A stretch of 64,000 nt of DNA from Cumulibacter soli. Lineage in GTDB: Bacteria; Actinomycetota; Actinomycetes; Mycobacteriales; Antricoccaceae. The position numbers and the translations under genes are program-made. Positions 42,068 through 49,869 of the stretch are shown here, piece by piece. The notes under the pieces were generated by a model, which was not told where the DNA came from, did not search any database, and saw only the letters and a program-made list of their open reading frames with translations. The DNA lies in assembly GCF_004382795.1 (NCBI RefSeq), contig NZ_SMSG01000007.1, positions 1 through 64,000 on the forward strand. Reading direction: 5' to 3'. The stretch's first letter is position 1; the number at the start of each line of letters is the position of its first letter.

Positions 42068-42886
42068 TCACGCTTTGTAGTAGACGAGTTGGTGAGTGGT
42101 CGCCAGCAGCGTGCCGTTACGGCTCCACAGCTGACCGACGTGGTCGTAGAAACCGCGGCGGAAGGCATCACCGTGTACGACGCCGAGGATGTAGTCGTCA
42201 CCGTGGTGGTTGAGTTCATCCTTCGTCGCGTGGAAGTAAGCCGTCATCGACACCGTGCTGATCGGAACCGCCTTACCGTGCCGCACAAAGACACGCGGGA
42301 AGTACACGTCGCAGAAGGCAGTAAGCGACGCATAGTCGACCGGCCTCGGCGGCACCTCACGAGTCCACAGCGCCATGTGGCTGCTCTCCCCTGACTCGCC
42401 GTCCAGGTAGAACGGATCAGCGACCGTTGCCCCGGGACGGCCGATGTGTCGCATCTCGTAACGATTGAGCCACTCTGCCGTCGAACGTGTCCCCGTCGCC
42501 ACGTCATGCGGCTCCGGCACGATCGGCATCTGGCTTTCAGTTTCGGTCCAGCCATCGCGGTGCGCCGCGGTGACCGCGGTCGCCGTCGCGGCCACCTGGC
42601 CGTCCTGCGAGAGTTCCATGACCCAATGCTGCGAGGACCGGTTGGTGCGCACCGGCCGCGCGGTGATCTCGAACGAACCATACTTCACGGCGGCCGCGAA
42701 GTTCACTGTCAACGCGATCGGCTCGCCGAGCACGTCGGGGTGCTGGATCACCGAGTTCTGCAACACTGCTGCGGTGATTCCGCCGTACGGTCCGATCATG
42801 TTGGCGTACGGCTCGGTTGTCCGGCCACAGAACCGGTCGGGGCCAATCTGCTCAAGCGCAATGGCCTCGTCAAGCACGTGGGTCAT
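42068..42886 (-). CDS. TesB-like double hot-dog acyl-CoA thioesterase
   Basis: This 272-residue protein looks like a two-domain hot-dog thioesterase: an N-terminal half with NMIGPYGGITAAVLQNSV and a C-terminal half with SLTAFCDVYFPRVF and FHATKDELNHHGDDY. It would hydrolyse acyl-CoA products. I chose the ATG at 42886 because GTAGGAGG lies about ten bases upstream, inside the longer frame that starts at 42910. It is the last gene of the operon with TetR, a monooxygenase and two acyl-CoA dehydrogenases. A hairpin at 42914 lies between it and the dehydrogenase, so expression may be attenuated. Confidence 0.85.
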   Translation of the reverse strand: MTHVLDEAIALEQIGPDRFCGRTTEPYANMIGPYGGITAAVLQNSVIQHPDVLGEPIALTVNFAAAVKYGSFEITARPVRTNRSSQHWVMELSQDGQVAATATAVTAAHRDGWTETESQMPIVPEPHDVATGTRSTAEWLNRYEMRHIGRPGATVADPFYLDGESGESSHMALWTREVPPRPVDYASLTAFCDVYFPRVFVRHGKAVPISTVSMTAYFHATKDELNHHGDDYILGVVHGDAFRRGFYDHVGQLWSRNGTLLATTHQLVYYKA

Positions 42887-42913
42887 TCCGGTAAATCCTC
42901 CTACAGACATGCG

Positions 42914-42953
42914 CCGTGGCGTACCTGCCCTCAGCTGGGCAAGTACGCCACGG
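42914..42953 (-). terminator. 17-bp hairpin between the ACAD and thioesterase genes
   Basis: The arms 42914-42930 (CCGTGGCGTACCTGCCC) and 42937-42953 pair over 17 bases with a single mismatch around TCAGCT. The hairpin starts nine bases after the ACAD stop on the minus strand. With no T-run it may only lower read-through to the thioesterase gene. Confidence 0.65.
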
Positions 42954-42961
42954 GAACAGAA

Positions 42962-44113
42962 CTAACTACGGACGTCGCGGAACGGGATGTCCTTCGATGC
43001 GTCCTTGTCCTTCGGCAATCCCAGCATCCGTTCGCTGATGATGTTGCGTTGCACCTGGTCGGTGCCGCCACCGATGGACGTGAAGTACGCGTCGAGAGTG
43101 AAGAAGTTTGCCACTTCCCCATCGCTCGGTGGATCCGCGCGCTCGTCGTACAACGCTTCGGCTCCAACGATATCGCGACGCAAACCGGCCGTACCGTGCA
43201 GGATCCGCGACATCATCAACTTCCCCAGCGACATTGCTGCGGCGTCCTGCCCCTTGCCCTCGGCCGCATACCGTGCCGCATTCAGCCGAGCGGCCGTACG
43301 TTCGGCATATATATCAGCGATCTGGTCAGCGATGACCGGGTCTTCAAGGCGGCCATGGCGCTCGGCAAGAGCCAGTAGATCATCCCCGGTACCGACGTAC
43401 GTGGGGTCGCTGGCGCGGGATCCGACGCCGCGGGCGCCCATCACGAGACGCTCGTAGCCGAGCGCAGTCATCAGTACCCGCCAGCCGTCGTCGACCTCAC
43501 CGAGCCGATTTGCGTCATCGACCCACGCATCGGTGAAGAACACCTCGTTGAAGTGCGCGTCGCCGGTGATCTGCACCAGCGGCCGCACCTCAATTCCCTC
43601 TTGCTTCATCGGGATCACGAAGAACGTCATACCGCGATGTTTGGGGACATCGCGGTTGCTGCGCGCGGCAAGCAGACCGTACGCCGCGGTGCGTGCGCCG
43701 GAGGTCCATACCTTTTGGCCATTGACCCGCCATTGGTCGCCCTCGCGGACGACGCTGGTGCGCACACTCGCCAGGTCGGAGCCGGCTCCCGGCTCGGAGT
43801 ACAGCAGACAACCGCTAACGGTGTGCGTCAGCAAATCGCGCAGATAGGTCGATTTCAACTGGTCGGAGCCGAGCTCGTAGATCACTCGCGCGTGCAGGTG
43901 ATCTCGGTCGGCGCGGCCCGGTGCGCCAACGCGACGGAACTCTTCACCGACGATCTCAGCGTCCTCGGCGGATAATCCTCGTCCGTACCAGTCGGCGCTC
44001 CAGGTCGGAGCCAGCCAGCCCGTGTCGACCGCGGCCTGCAGGAACGTCGCTGAGTCCATACCTGGCGTCCACGCCGACGCCAGGAATTCACGTACCTCGT
44101 CGCGGATATTCAC
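42962..44113 (-). CDS. Acyl-CoA dehydrogenase family protein
   Basis: This 383-residue ACAD has the FAD-binding LLYSEPGAGSDLASVRTSVV, WRVNGQKVWTSGAR, and the C-terminal TSIGGGTDQVQRNIISERMLGLP. It introduces a double bond into an acyl-CoA during beta-oxidation. The GTG start overlaps the stop of the other ACAD by four bases (GTGA), so the two are made together. In steroid-type catabolism such paired ACADs form alpha2beta2 enzymes. I infer the same here. The substrate would be produced by the monooxygenase and ligase of the regulon. Confidence 0.92.
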   Translation of the reverse strand: MNIRDEVREFLASAWTPGMDSATFLQAAVDTGWLAPTWSADWYGRGLSAEDAEIVGEEFRRVGAPGRADRDHLHARVIYELGSDQLKSTYLRDLLTHTVSGCLLYSEPGAGSDLASVRTSVVREGDQWRVNGQKVWTSGARTAAYGLLAARSNRDVPKHRGMTFFVIPMKQEGIEVRPLVQITGDAHFNEVFFTDAWVDDANRLGEVDDGWRVLMTALGYERLVMGARGVGSRASDPTYVGTGDDLLALAERHGRLEDPVIADQIADIYAERTAARLNAARYAAEGKGQDAAAMSLGKLMMSRILHGTAGLRRDIVGAEALYDERADPPSDGEVANFFTLDAYFTSIGGGTDQVQRNIISERMLGLPKDKDASKDIPFRDVRS

Positions 44114-45216
44114 GCCGCATTCTCCTTCGACTTCAGCAGGGTCAGGTAGTCGGACTTCAGTTGTTCTGGAGTACCGAGGAGATGCCGGTTCGCTTCGGCG
44201 CGACGGCGATAAAGGTGTGCTGCCCGTTCCACCGTGAACCCAATTCCGCCGTGCACCTGGATGCCTGTAGCGGCGACATCGACGTACCGGTCAGCGCAGT
44301 AGAACGCCGCGGCCGCGACGAGCTCGTCGGCCTCATCTTCTGCGGCGACGAGCGCCTCTATCGCCTGCCGGGCAACCGAAAGTGCGGACTGCTCATTGAC
44401 GAAGCAGTCCGCGAGCATGTGCTTGATCGCCTGGAAACTACCGATCTCACGGCCGAACTGGACACGTTCACGCGCGTACTGCACAGCGACCTGAAGCGCC
44501 GCGCCCGCCCCGGCGGCACTCTCCGAGGCGAGCGCGAGCCGGGCTGCCACGAGTGCGTCGCGGAATGCCTCGATTGCCTCGTCACCGCTGGCGAGCAGAC
44601 TGGCCGGTGCCTTATCGGCAGCGATGTCGGCGAGGCCACGGGTCAAATCGAACGTCGGCCGCGCGGTGATCCGCAGGTCGGAGGCGTTGACTGCGGCGAT
44701 TTCGGCGCCGCCGGCGCCTACGAGAATCACGACCTCGGCAATGTCTGCGTCGATCGCGTAGCGGAAGGTTCCGCTGGCACCGCCGTCGTCGGTGATCAGT
44801 TTCGCCGCTGTAGCAACGCCGGGATCCTCACCCGCCCACGCGACGGTGACGATCGTTCCGCTAGCGATCCGGGCGAGCAGATCGGCAGCGACCGGGTTGG
44901 TCGCGATCGGCGCGAGCAGTGCGGGCGCGAGCACTCCCGACGAGAGAAACGGTACGGTCGCGAGTTCCGCACCGAGCGCCTCGGCGACCCGACCAACCTC
45001 AATCAAGCTGGCTCCCGACCCGCCGTGCTCCTCGGGAATCAGCAGCGAAGCGACGCCAAGGTCGACGGCGAGGGCACGCCAGTTCGATCTCGCAGCGTCC
45101 GCGTCGCGCACCACGCCTGGACGTGCGACGGTGTGCTCGGGGAGTTTGTCCTGGCAGAAGCCGCGGACGGCGTCCGCGAACTCCGCGAGTTCAGCCCGCG
45201 TGGATTCTTCGCTCAT
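44110..45216 (-). CDS. Acyl-CoA dehydrogenase family protein, paired subunit
   Basis: This 368-residue ACAD has LGVASLLIPEEHGGSGASLIE, YARERVQFGREIGSFQAIKH and the C-terminal TGIQVHGGIGFTVERAAHLY. It is shorter than its partner and its middle domain is reduced, typical of the second subunit of heterotetrameric dehydrogenases. It is 40 bases downstream of the monooxygenase and overlaps the next ACAD by four bases. It probably works only as a complex with it. Confidence 0.92.
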   Translation of the reverse strand: MSEESTRAELAEFADAVRGFCQDKLPEHTVARPGVVRDADAARSNWRALAVDLGVASLLIPEEHGGSGASLIEVGRVAEALGAELATVPFLSSGVLAPALLAPIATNPVAADLLARIASGTIVTVAWAGEDPGVATAAKLITDDGGASGTFRYAIDADIAEVVILVGAGGAEIAAVNASDLRITARPTFDLTRGLADIAADKAPASLLASGDEAIEAFRDALVAARLALASESAAGAGAALQVAVQYARERVQFGREIGSFQAIKHMLADCFVNEQSALSVARQAIEALVAAEDEADELVAAAAFYCADRYVDVAATGIQVHGGIGFTVERAAHLYRRRAEANRHLLGTPEQLKSDYLTLLKSKENAA

Positions 45217-45256
45217 GCGGTGGTCCTTCCATTGTGTCTACGTCGTTCTTACCGGA

Positions 45257-47128
45257 TCAGCTCAACTCGAGGCCGGGCAAGTCACCGCGAGCGCGCCAGT
45301 CCTCCAGCATCTTGAAGAACGGCACCGGTCCGGCGCCGTACCGACCGTCGCCCAGACCACTGAACCGTGACGGCTGACCTTCGTTGTTGTAGTACCCAGG
45401 AGTGCACTCGCGATAAAAGTCCTCGGCCATCGTGGCCTTGTCGATGATCTCCTGACACCACCACTGCTCGGCCTGCTCGCTGACATCGACGACTTGCTCG
45501 CCCCGCGCACGCGCCTCGGTGACGATGTACCGCAGGTGATTTACCTGCTCGCTGAGCGCGTGCGGAACGTTGACGGTCGAGGCGGTGTGCACCAACCCAA
45601 GGAAGAACATGTTCGGAAAGCCCCGCGACTGTAGGCCGTGATAAGTCTTCGCGCCGTCCGCCCATTTCGCGGAGAGCGTGATCCCGCCTCGACCCGTCAC
45701 GTCGTAACCGGAGCGGCGGGTGTAACCGGTACCGACCTCGAACCCCGTCGCGAAGATGAGGCAGTCCACGGGGTACTCGACACCGTCCACGACGACGCCC
45801 TGCCCGGTGAGTCGCTCAACCCCCTTGCCGTCAGTGTCGATCAAGTGCACATTCGAGCGGTTGTAGGTGTCGAGGTACTCATCGTGGAAACACGGTCGCT
45901 TACAGAACTGGCGGTACCACGGCTTAAGCGCCTGCGCCGTGGCAGGATCTCGCACGACGTCATCCACTCGGGAGCGGATTCCCTCCATCTTGCGGAAATC
46001 GGAAACTTCCATCAGGTGTTGCTTCTCGACGGGAGTGAGGCGGCGCCCCAAACGCTCCGAGGCGCGCTTCGCCGCAATGCCAGTCAGCCCGCGGAAGATC
46101 TCGGTCCACCCATCGCCGACCAGGTCGACCTCTTCACGACCGCCGGTCACCAAAGAATTGAAGTTCCGCATCCGCTCGCGCTGCCAGCCAGGTGGCAGAG
46201 AGTTCCACCATTCGGTGTCTGTTTCCCTGTTGCCGCGGACATCGACCGAGGACGGCGTCCGCTGGAACACGAACAGTTCCTTCGCCCAGGCGCCAAGGTG
46301 CGGCACGCACTGGATCGCCGTTGCGCCGGTACCGATAATCCCGACGCGTTTGTCGCGTAGACCGGTGAGGTTTCCGCTGGAGTCGCCGCCGGTGTAGCTG
46401 TAGTCCCACCGACTGGTATGGAAGGTATATCCCTGGAAATCGTTGATACCGGGGATCCCGGGTAACTTTGGACGATTCAGCGGGCCGGTCGCCATTACGA
46501 CGTACTGGGCGCGCATCTCGTCGTCGCGGTCAGTACGAATTCTCCAGCGAGATATTTCCTCGTCCCAGACGATATCGGTGACGCCGGTCTGGAACGTGGC
46601 GTCGTCGTACAGCGCGAAGTGCCTGGCGATATTACGAGAGTGTTCGAGGATCTCGGGCGCGAAGGAGTACTTGTGCTTCGGGGTGTAACCGAGTTCCTCC
46701 AGCAGCGGCAGATAGATGTAGGACTCCACATCACACATCGCACCCGGGTAGCGGTTCCAGTACCAGGTACCGCCGACGTCCCCGCCCTTCTCGATGAGCC
46801 GAATCTTGCCGAATCCGGCCTCACGTAGTCGGGCGCCAGCCAACAGCCCACCGAATCCGGCACCGATGATCGCGACCTCGACCTCGTCGGTGAGCGGGGC
46901 ACGGCTGAACCCGGGATCGACGTACGGATCATCGACATAATTCGAGAACTCGGCTTTGACCTCAACATACTGTTCGTTGCCGTCTTCGCGCAGACGCTTG
47001 TCCCGTTCATGGCGGTACCGTTCACGAAGCGCATCCGGATCGAAGGGGATATCGCCAAGCATGGTCTTGATGGCGTCGATGCTGTCGTTAATCGTCGTGT
47101 CGTTAACGGCCCTGTCGTTCATGGTCAT
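45257..47128 (-). CDS. Baeyer-Villiger monooxygenase, FAD/NADPH dependent
   Basis: This 623-residue flavoprotein has two Rossmann motifs (GAGFGG at 89-94, GTGAT at 266-270) flanking the Baeyer-Villiger fingerprint FQGYTFHTSRWD (231-242). The R-containing QRTPSSVDVR region follows. The roughly 80-residue N-terminal extension occurs in the longer BVMOs. The family turns ketones into esters or lactones using O2. The ATG at 47128 has AAGGGA nine bases upstream, and 19 bases separate it from the TetR stop. With the ACAD pair, thioesterase and divergent CoA ligase it suggests breakdown of a cyclic or branched ketone. Confidence 0.93.
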   Translation of the reverse strand: MTMNDRAVNDTTINDSIDAIKTMLGDIPFDPDALRERYRHERDKRLREDGNEQYVEVKAEFSNYVDDPYVDPGFSRAPLTDEVEVAIIGAGFGGLLAGARLREAGFGKIRLIEKGGDVGGTWYWNRYPGAMCDVESYIYLPLLEELGYTPKHKYSFAPEILEHSRNIARHFALYDDATFQTGVTDIVWDEEISRWRIRTDRDDEMRAQYVVMATGPLNRPKLPGIPGINDFQGYTFHTSRWDYSYTGGDSSGNLTGLRDKRVGIIGTGATAIQCVPHLGAWAKELFVFQRTPSSVDVRGNRETDTEWWNSLPPGWQRERMRNFNSLVTGGREEVDLVGDGWTEIFRGLTGIAAKRASERLGRRLTPVEKQHLMEVSDFRKMEGIRSRVDDVVRDPATAQALKPWYRQFCKRPCFHDEYLDTYNRSNVHLIDTDGKGVERLTGQGVVVDGVEYPVDCLIFATGFEVGTGYTRRSGYDVTGRGGITLSAKWADGAKTYHGLQSRGFPNMFFLGLVHTASTVNVPHALSEQVNHLRYIVTEARARGEQVVDVSEQAEQWWCQEIIDKATMAEDFYRECTPGYYNNEGQPSRFSGLGDGRYGAGPVPFFKMLEDWRARGDLPGLELS

Positions 47129-47147
47129 CGTGCGTTCCCTTCGGTAA

Positions 47148-47798
47148 TCACGCATGCATCCGCGACGCGGCTCGTTGCCCCGCAGGCCGCTGCGCTCGCT
47201 CGTCGTACCCGAGATGGCGCAGGACGGTCCGCTGGTAATGGTCGACAATCTGCTCAAATGACAGCGCGCCAGCTGGGTCGTGCCACTCGCGTACGCCGTT
47301 GAGCATGTCGAGAATCGCGATCGTCGCTAGTCGCGGGTTGGCCACGTCGAATACGCCGCAGCGCACGCCGTCACCGATTGCGCCATGAAAGGCACTGCGG
47401 TACTCACCAGTCAGCGCGGATAGCGCCTGGCGCTGTTCGTCACCGAGTTCGTAATGCACCGGCGCGCCGACGACGAGTTTGAGGCGATCGCGCTCACTGA
47501 TCCACAAATGCAGTCGCACAGCGTCGGTGATCCGCTCCTGCGGTGCTATCGAAGCGTCGGTCAGGATCGGGATGATTTCGCCCGCGAAACTGCGCATGAA
47601 GTCGGTGAGGATGGCGTAGAGGATCTGCTGCTTGTTCGCGAAATGGTGATACATCGTGGACGACGAGATACCTGCCGCATCCGCGAGATCACGGATCGAA
47701 GTGGCACGGAAGCCGCGTTCGCTGTACAGCCGAGCGCCGGCATCAAGGATCGCCTGACGGACCGTCGGTCCTTCATCGAGTGATCGTTTGCGGGCCAT
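47148..47798 (-). CDS. TetR family regulator of the monooxygenase regulon
   Basis: This 216-residue TetR protein has the helix-turn-helix ATSIRDLADAAGISSSTMYHHF and a tetracycline-repressor-like C-terminal domain (LWISERDRLKLVVGAPVHYE) of the kind that binds acyl-CoA or hydrophobic ligands in related lipid regulators. The ATG at 47798 starts just before MARKRSLDEGPT; the open frame continues far upstream without homology. It is the first gene of the operon it probably represses. Two near-identical palindromes in the divergent region, one at its own promoter and one at the ligase promoter, are the obvious binding sites. Confidence 0.93.
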   Translation of the reverse strand: MARKRSLDEGPTVRQAILDAGARLYSERGFRATSIRDLADAAGISSSTMYHHFANKQQILYAILTDFMRSFAGEIIPILTDASIAPQERITDAVRLHLWISERDRLKLVVGAPVHYELGDEQRQALSALTGEYRSAFHGAIGDGVRCGVFDVANPRLATIAILDMLNGVREWHDPAGALSFEQIVDHYQRTVLRHLGYDERAQRPAGQRAASRMHA

Positions 47799-47873
47799 GC
47801 GTGGCCGTCCTGTCGTGGGGCGAGCGGTCGTCGGGTGAGCGGTGATGGACAAGGATTGGCGTGCGATCCATCT

Positions 47874-47895
47874 GTGTCGATCGTTCGATCGGCAC
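47874..47895. promoter_or_regulatory. TetR operator, site 1 (near the TetR promoter)
   Basis: GTGTCGAT-CGTTCG-ATCGGCAC is a 22-bp palindrome with one mismatch in 8-base arms. It overlaps the predicted start point of the minus-strand promoter, so binding should block the TetR-monooxygenase transcript. Confidence 0.75.
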
Positions 47896-47900
47896 CCCTG

Positions 47901-47929
47901 ACGGTAAACGGCCGTTCGCGGGCGGTCAA
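47901..47929 (-). promoter_or_regulatory. Promoter of the TetR-monooxygenase operon
   Basis: On the minus strand TTGACC (47929-47924) is followed, after 17 bases, by TACCGT (47906-47901). The predicted start is near 47894, inside operator site 1, and gives a leader of about 95 bases before the TetR ATG. Confidence 0.55.
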
Positions 47930-47957
47930 CAGCGTGCGCCACGTAGCAGCGGTCGTG

Positions 47958-47986
47958 TTGACGGTCTTCGCGGGACCGACTTATGG
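47958..47986 (+). promoter_or_regulatory. Promoter of the divergent acyl-CoA ligase
   Basis: TTGACG (47958-47963) and TTATGG (47981-47986) are spaced by 17 bases. The start would be near 47993, about 8 bases ahead of operator site 2. The leader to the ATG at 48126 is about 130 bases. Confidence 0.55.
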
Positions 47987-48000
47987 TGTCATCTGATCTT

Positions 48001-48022
48001 GTGTCGATTGTTCGATCGACAC
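48001..48022. promoter_or_regulatory. TetR operator, site 2 (near the ligase promoter)
   Basis: GTGTCGAT-TGTTCG-ATCGACAC is a perfect 22-bp palindrome in the same form as site 1; the two differ at only two positions. It sits directly after the predicted start of ligase transcription. Confidence 0.8.
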
Positions 48023-48125
48023 TGTCATCGATCGGCACGACAGCCGCGCTCGTGCTCGCGGCCCGAATCGTCGTCCGTCCATCCGTCGGCCATACGGTCG
48101 GCACTCGAGGAAGTAGGTCAACCGC

Positions 48126-49823
48126 ATGCCGGTACTCCGCGACCATGCCGAGATCCGTGAGGCGCTCACTGCGCCAGGTTCCGCATTCGAGATGGAAGAG
48201 GTCGAGGTCCGCGGGACACGTGTACGCGCCTGGCGCAACGCTCCGCCATCGCTGCGAGCGATGCTGGAATCGACCTTGGATTCGGCCGATCGCGATTTTC
48301 AGGTGTTCAACGACGAACGAATGTCGTACGGCGAGCATTTTCGCAAGGCCGCGGGATTGGCGCGAGTTCTGCGGGACGACTACGACATCCAGAAGGGCGA
48401 CCGCGTCGCGATCACGATGCGGAACTTGCCGGAATGGTCGGTGGCGTTCTTCGCAGCGGCGAGCCTCGGAGCGATCGTCGTGCCGCTGAATGCATGGTGG
48501 ACGGCGCCGGAGTTGAAGTTCGCTATCGATGACAGTTCCCCGAAGGCGCACATTGTCGACACCGAGCGTCTGGTGCGTCTTGAGGAGGTATTCGCCGAGC
48601 TCGGCACTGTACCGCTGGTAGCCCGCCCGAGCGAGCAGGTGTCGATTCCGATCCGCGATCTCGCCTCGATCGGTGAGGCGACCGAGTTGCCACCTGCGGA
48701 GATCGCACCCGACGATATGGCGACGATTTTCTACACATCCGGCACGACCGGCCGCCCGAAGGGCGCGTTCGGTAGCAACCGAAACATCTGCGGGAATGTG
48801 ATCAGCGTGGGCTACTCCGCGGCGCGTGCGGCGCTGCGGGACGGCAAGACGCTGGAAGATCTCGCGGCACCGAAGCCGCCAATGGTTTCGTTGGTATGCG
48901 TCCCGCTCTTCCACGGCACGGGCTGCCACTCGGTTTTGCTCGGAGCGATGCAAGGCCGCGCAACGCTGGTCCTGATGCATAAGTGGGATCCCGCGGTCGC
49001 ATTGGACCTCATCGAACGCGAACGGGTCACCGCGATGACCGGCGTACCGACGATGGTGCTGCAGCTGTTGTCGCAGCCGGACGTCGAAAGCCGCGACTTG
49101 TCGAGCCTGACCACGGTCGGCACCGGCGGTGCTTCGGCGCCGCATGGTCTGGCCGGACGCGCTCATGCTCTGCTGCCCGGCAGCGACATCGGCAACGGAT
49201 ATGGGCTGACGGAGACCTCTTCGATGACCACGGGCACCCGCGGCAGCGACTACGCGGCGAAGCCGTACAGCGTCGGTCAAGCGGTCGCGATCTGCGAAGT
49301 GAAGTGCGTCGATCCAGCCACCGAGGAGGAGGTCCCGGCCGACGAGATCGGCGAACTGTGGATCCGAGGCGCGAACGTCGTGCACGGGTACTGGAACCGC
49401 CCGGAAGCGACAGCTGCCGCGATCACCGACGGGTGGCTGCACACCGGCGACCTCGCGCGTATTGACGAGGAGGGATTCATTTCCATCGTCGACCGCGCGA
49501 AAGACATGCTGATTCGTGGCGGCGAGAACGTCTACTGCGCGGAGGTCGAGACAGTTATTCATGACCATCCCGAGGTCGACGATTGCGCTGTCATCGGCGT
49601 ACCGCACGAGACTCTGGGCGAGGAGGTGGGCGCGGTCATCCAGCGTTCACCAGGCTCGTCGCTGACTAGCTCGGAACTCCAGACGTTCCTGTCCGAGCGG
49701 ATGGCAAAGTTCAAAGTACCCACGCATATCTGGATGCGCGAGGACGAGTTGCCGCGCAACGCTGGCGGCAAGATCCTTAAGGCCGATCTGCGCCGAGAGT
49801 TCGTTCCCCAGCCCTCGGCGTAG
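48126..49823 (+). CDS. Acyl-CoA synthetase (AMP-binding) of the monooxygenase regulon
   Basis: This 565-residue ANL-superfamily ligase has the phosphate loop YTSGTTGRPKG, the GYGLTETSSM motif, the TGDLARIDEEGFISIVDRAKDM hinge region split around residue 450, and the catalytic Lys near the end in NAGGKILKADLRREF. It activates a carboxylic acid with ATP and CoA. It is divergent from the TetR operon and has its own operator at 48001. It may activate the acid released after Baeyer-Villiger oxidation so that the two ACADs can act on it. The substrate is not known. Confidence 0.93.
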   Translation: MPVLRDHAEIREALTAPGSAFEMEEVEVRGTRVRAWRNAPPSLRAMLESTLDSADRDFQVFNDERMSYGEHFRKAAGLARVLRDDYDIQKGDRVAITMRNLPEWSVAFFAAASLGAIVVPLNAWWTAPELKFAIDDSSPKAHIVDTERLVRLEEVFAELGTVPLVARPSEQVSIPIRDLASIGEATELPPAEIAPDDMATIFYTSGTTGRPKGAFGSNRNICGNVISVGYSAARAALRDGKTLEDLAAPKPPMVSLVCVPLFHGTGCHSVLLGAMQGRATLVLMHKWDPAVALDLIERERVTAMTGVPTMVLQLLSQPDVESRDLSSLTTVGTGGASAPHGLAGRAHALLPGSDIGNGYGLTETSSMTTGTRGSDYAAKPYSVGQAVAICEVKCVDPATEEEVPADEIGELWIRGANVVHGYWNRPEATAAAITDGWLHTGDLARIDEEGFISIVDRAKDMLIRGGENVYCAEVETVIHDHPEVDDCAVIGVPHETLGEEVGAVIQRSPGSSLTSSELQTFLSERMAKFKVPTHIWMREDELPRNAGGKILKADLRREFVPQPSA

Positions 49824-49869
49824 CCCGAGACAACGGCGTCGAGCGGGCGCGGCGCCCCGCGAGGCAACA

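Larger units (their letters stand above)
47799..48125. other. Divergent control region between the TetR operon and the CoA ligase
   Basis: This 327-base stretch has no gene. It holds two back-to-back promoters of standard spacing and two palindromic operators, listed separately. A further half-site ATCGGCAC lies at 48031-48038. The distance between the centres of the operators is 127 bases. Confidence 0.85.

Noticed and set aside
43921-45315. 464-residue plus-strand frame opposite the ACAD pair
   Set aside because: Shadow; the minus strand has two dehydrogenases with family motifs and a GTGA overlap.
47799-49607. Minus-strand frame extending upstream of the TetR gene opposite the CoA ligase
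   Set aside because: The TetR domain starts at 47798; the upstream part is Arg-rich antisense of the ligase and crosses the divergent promoters.
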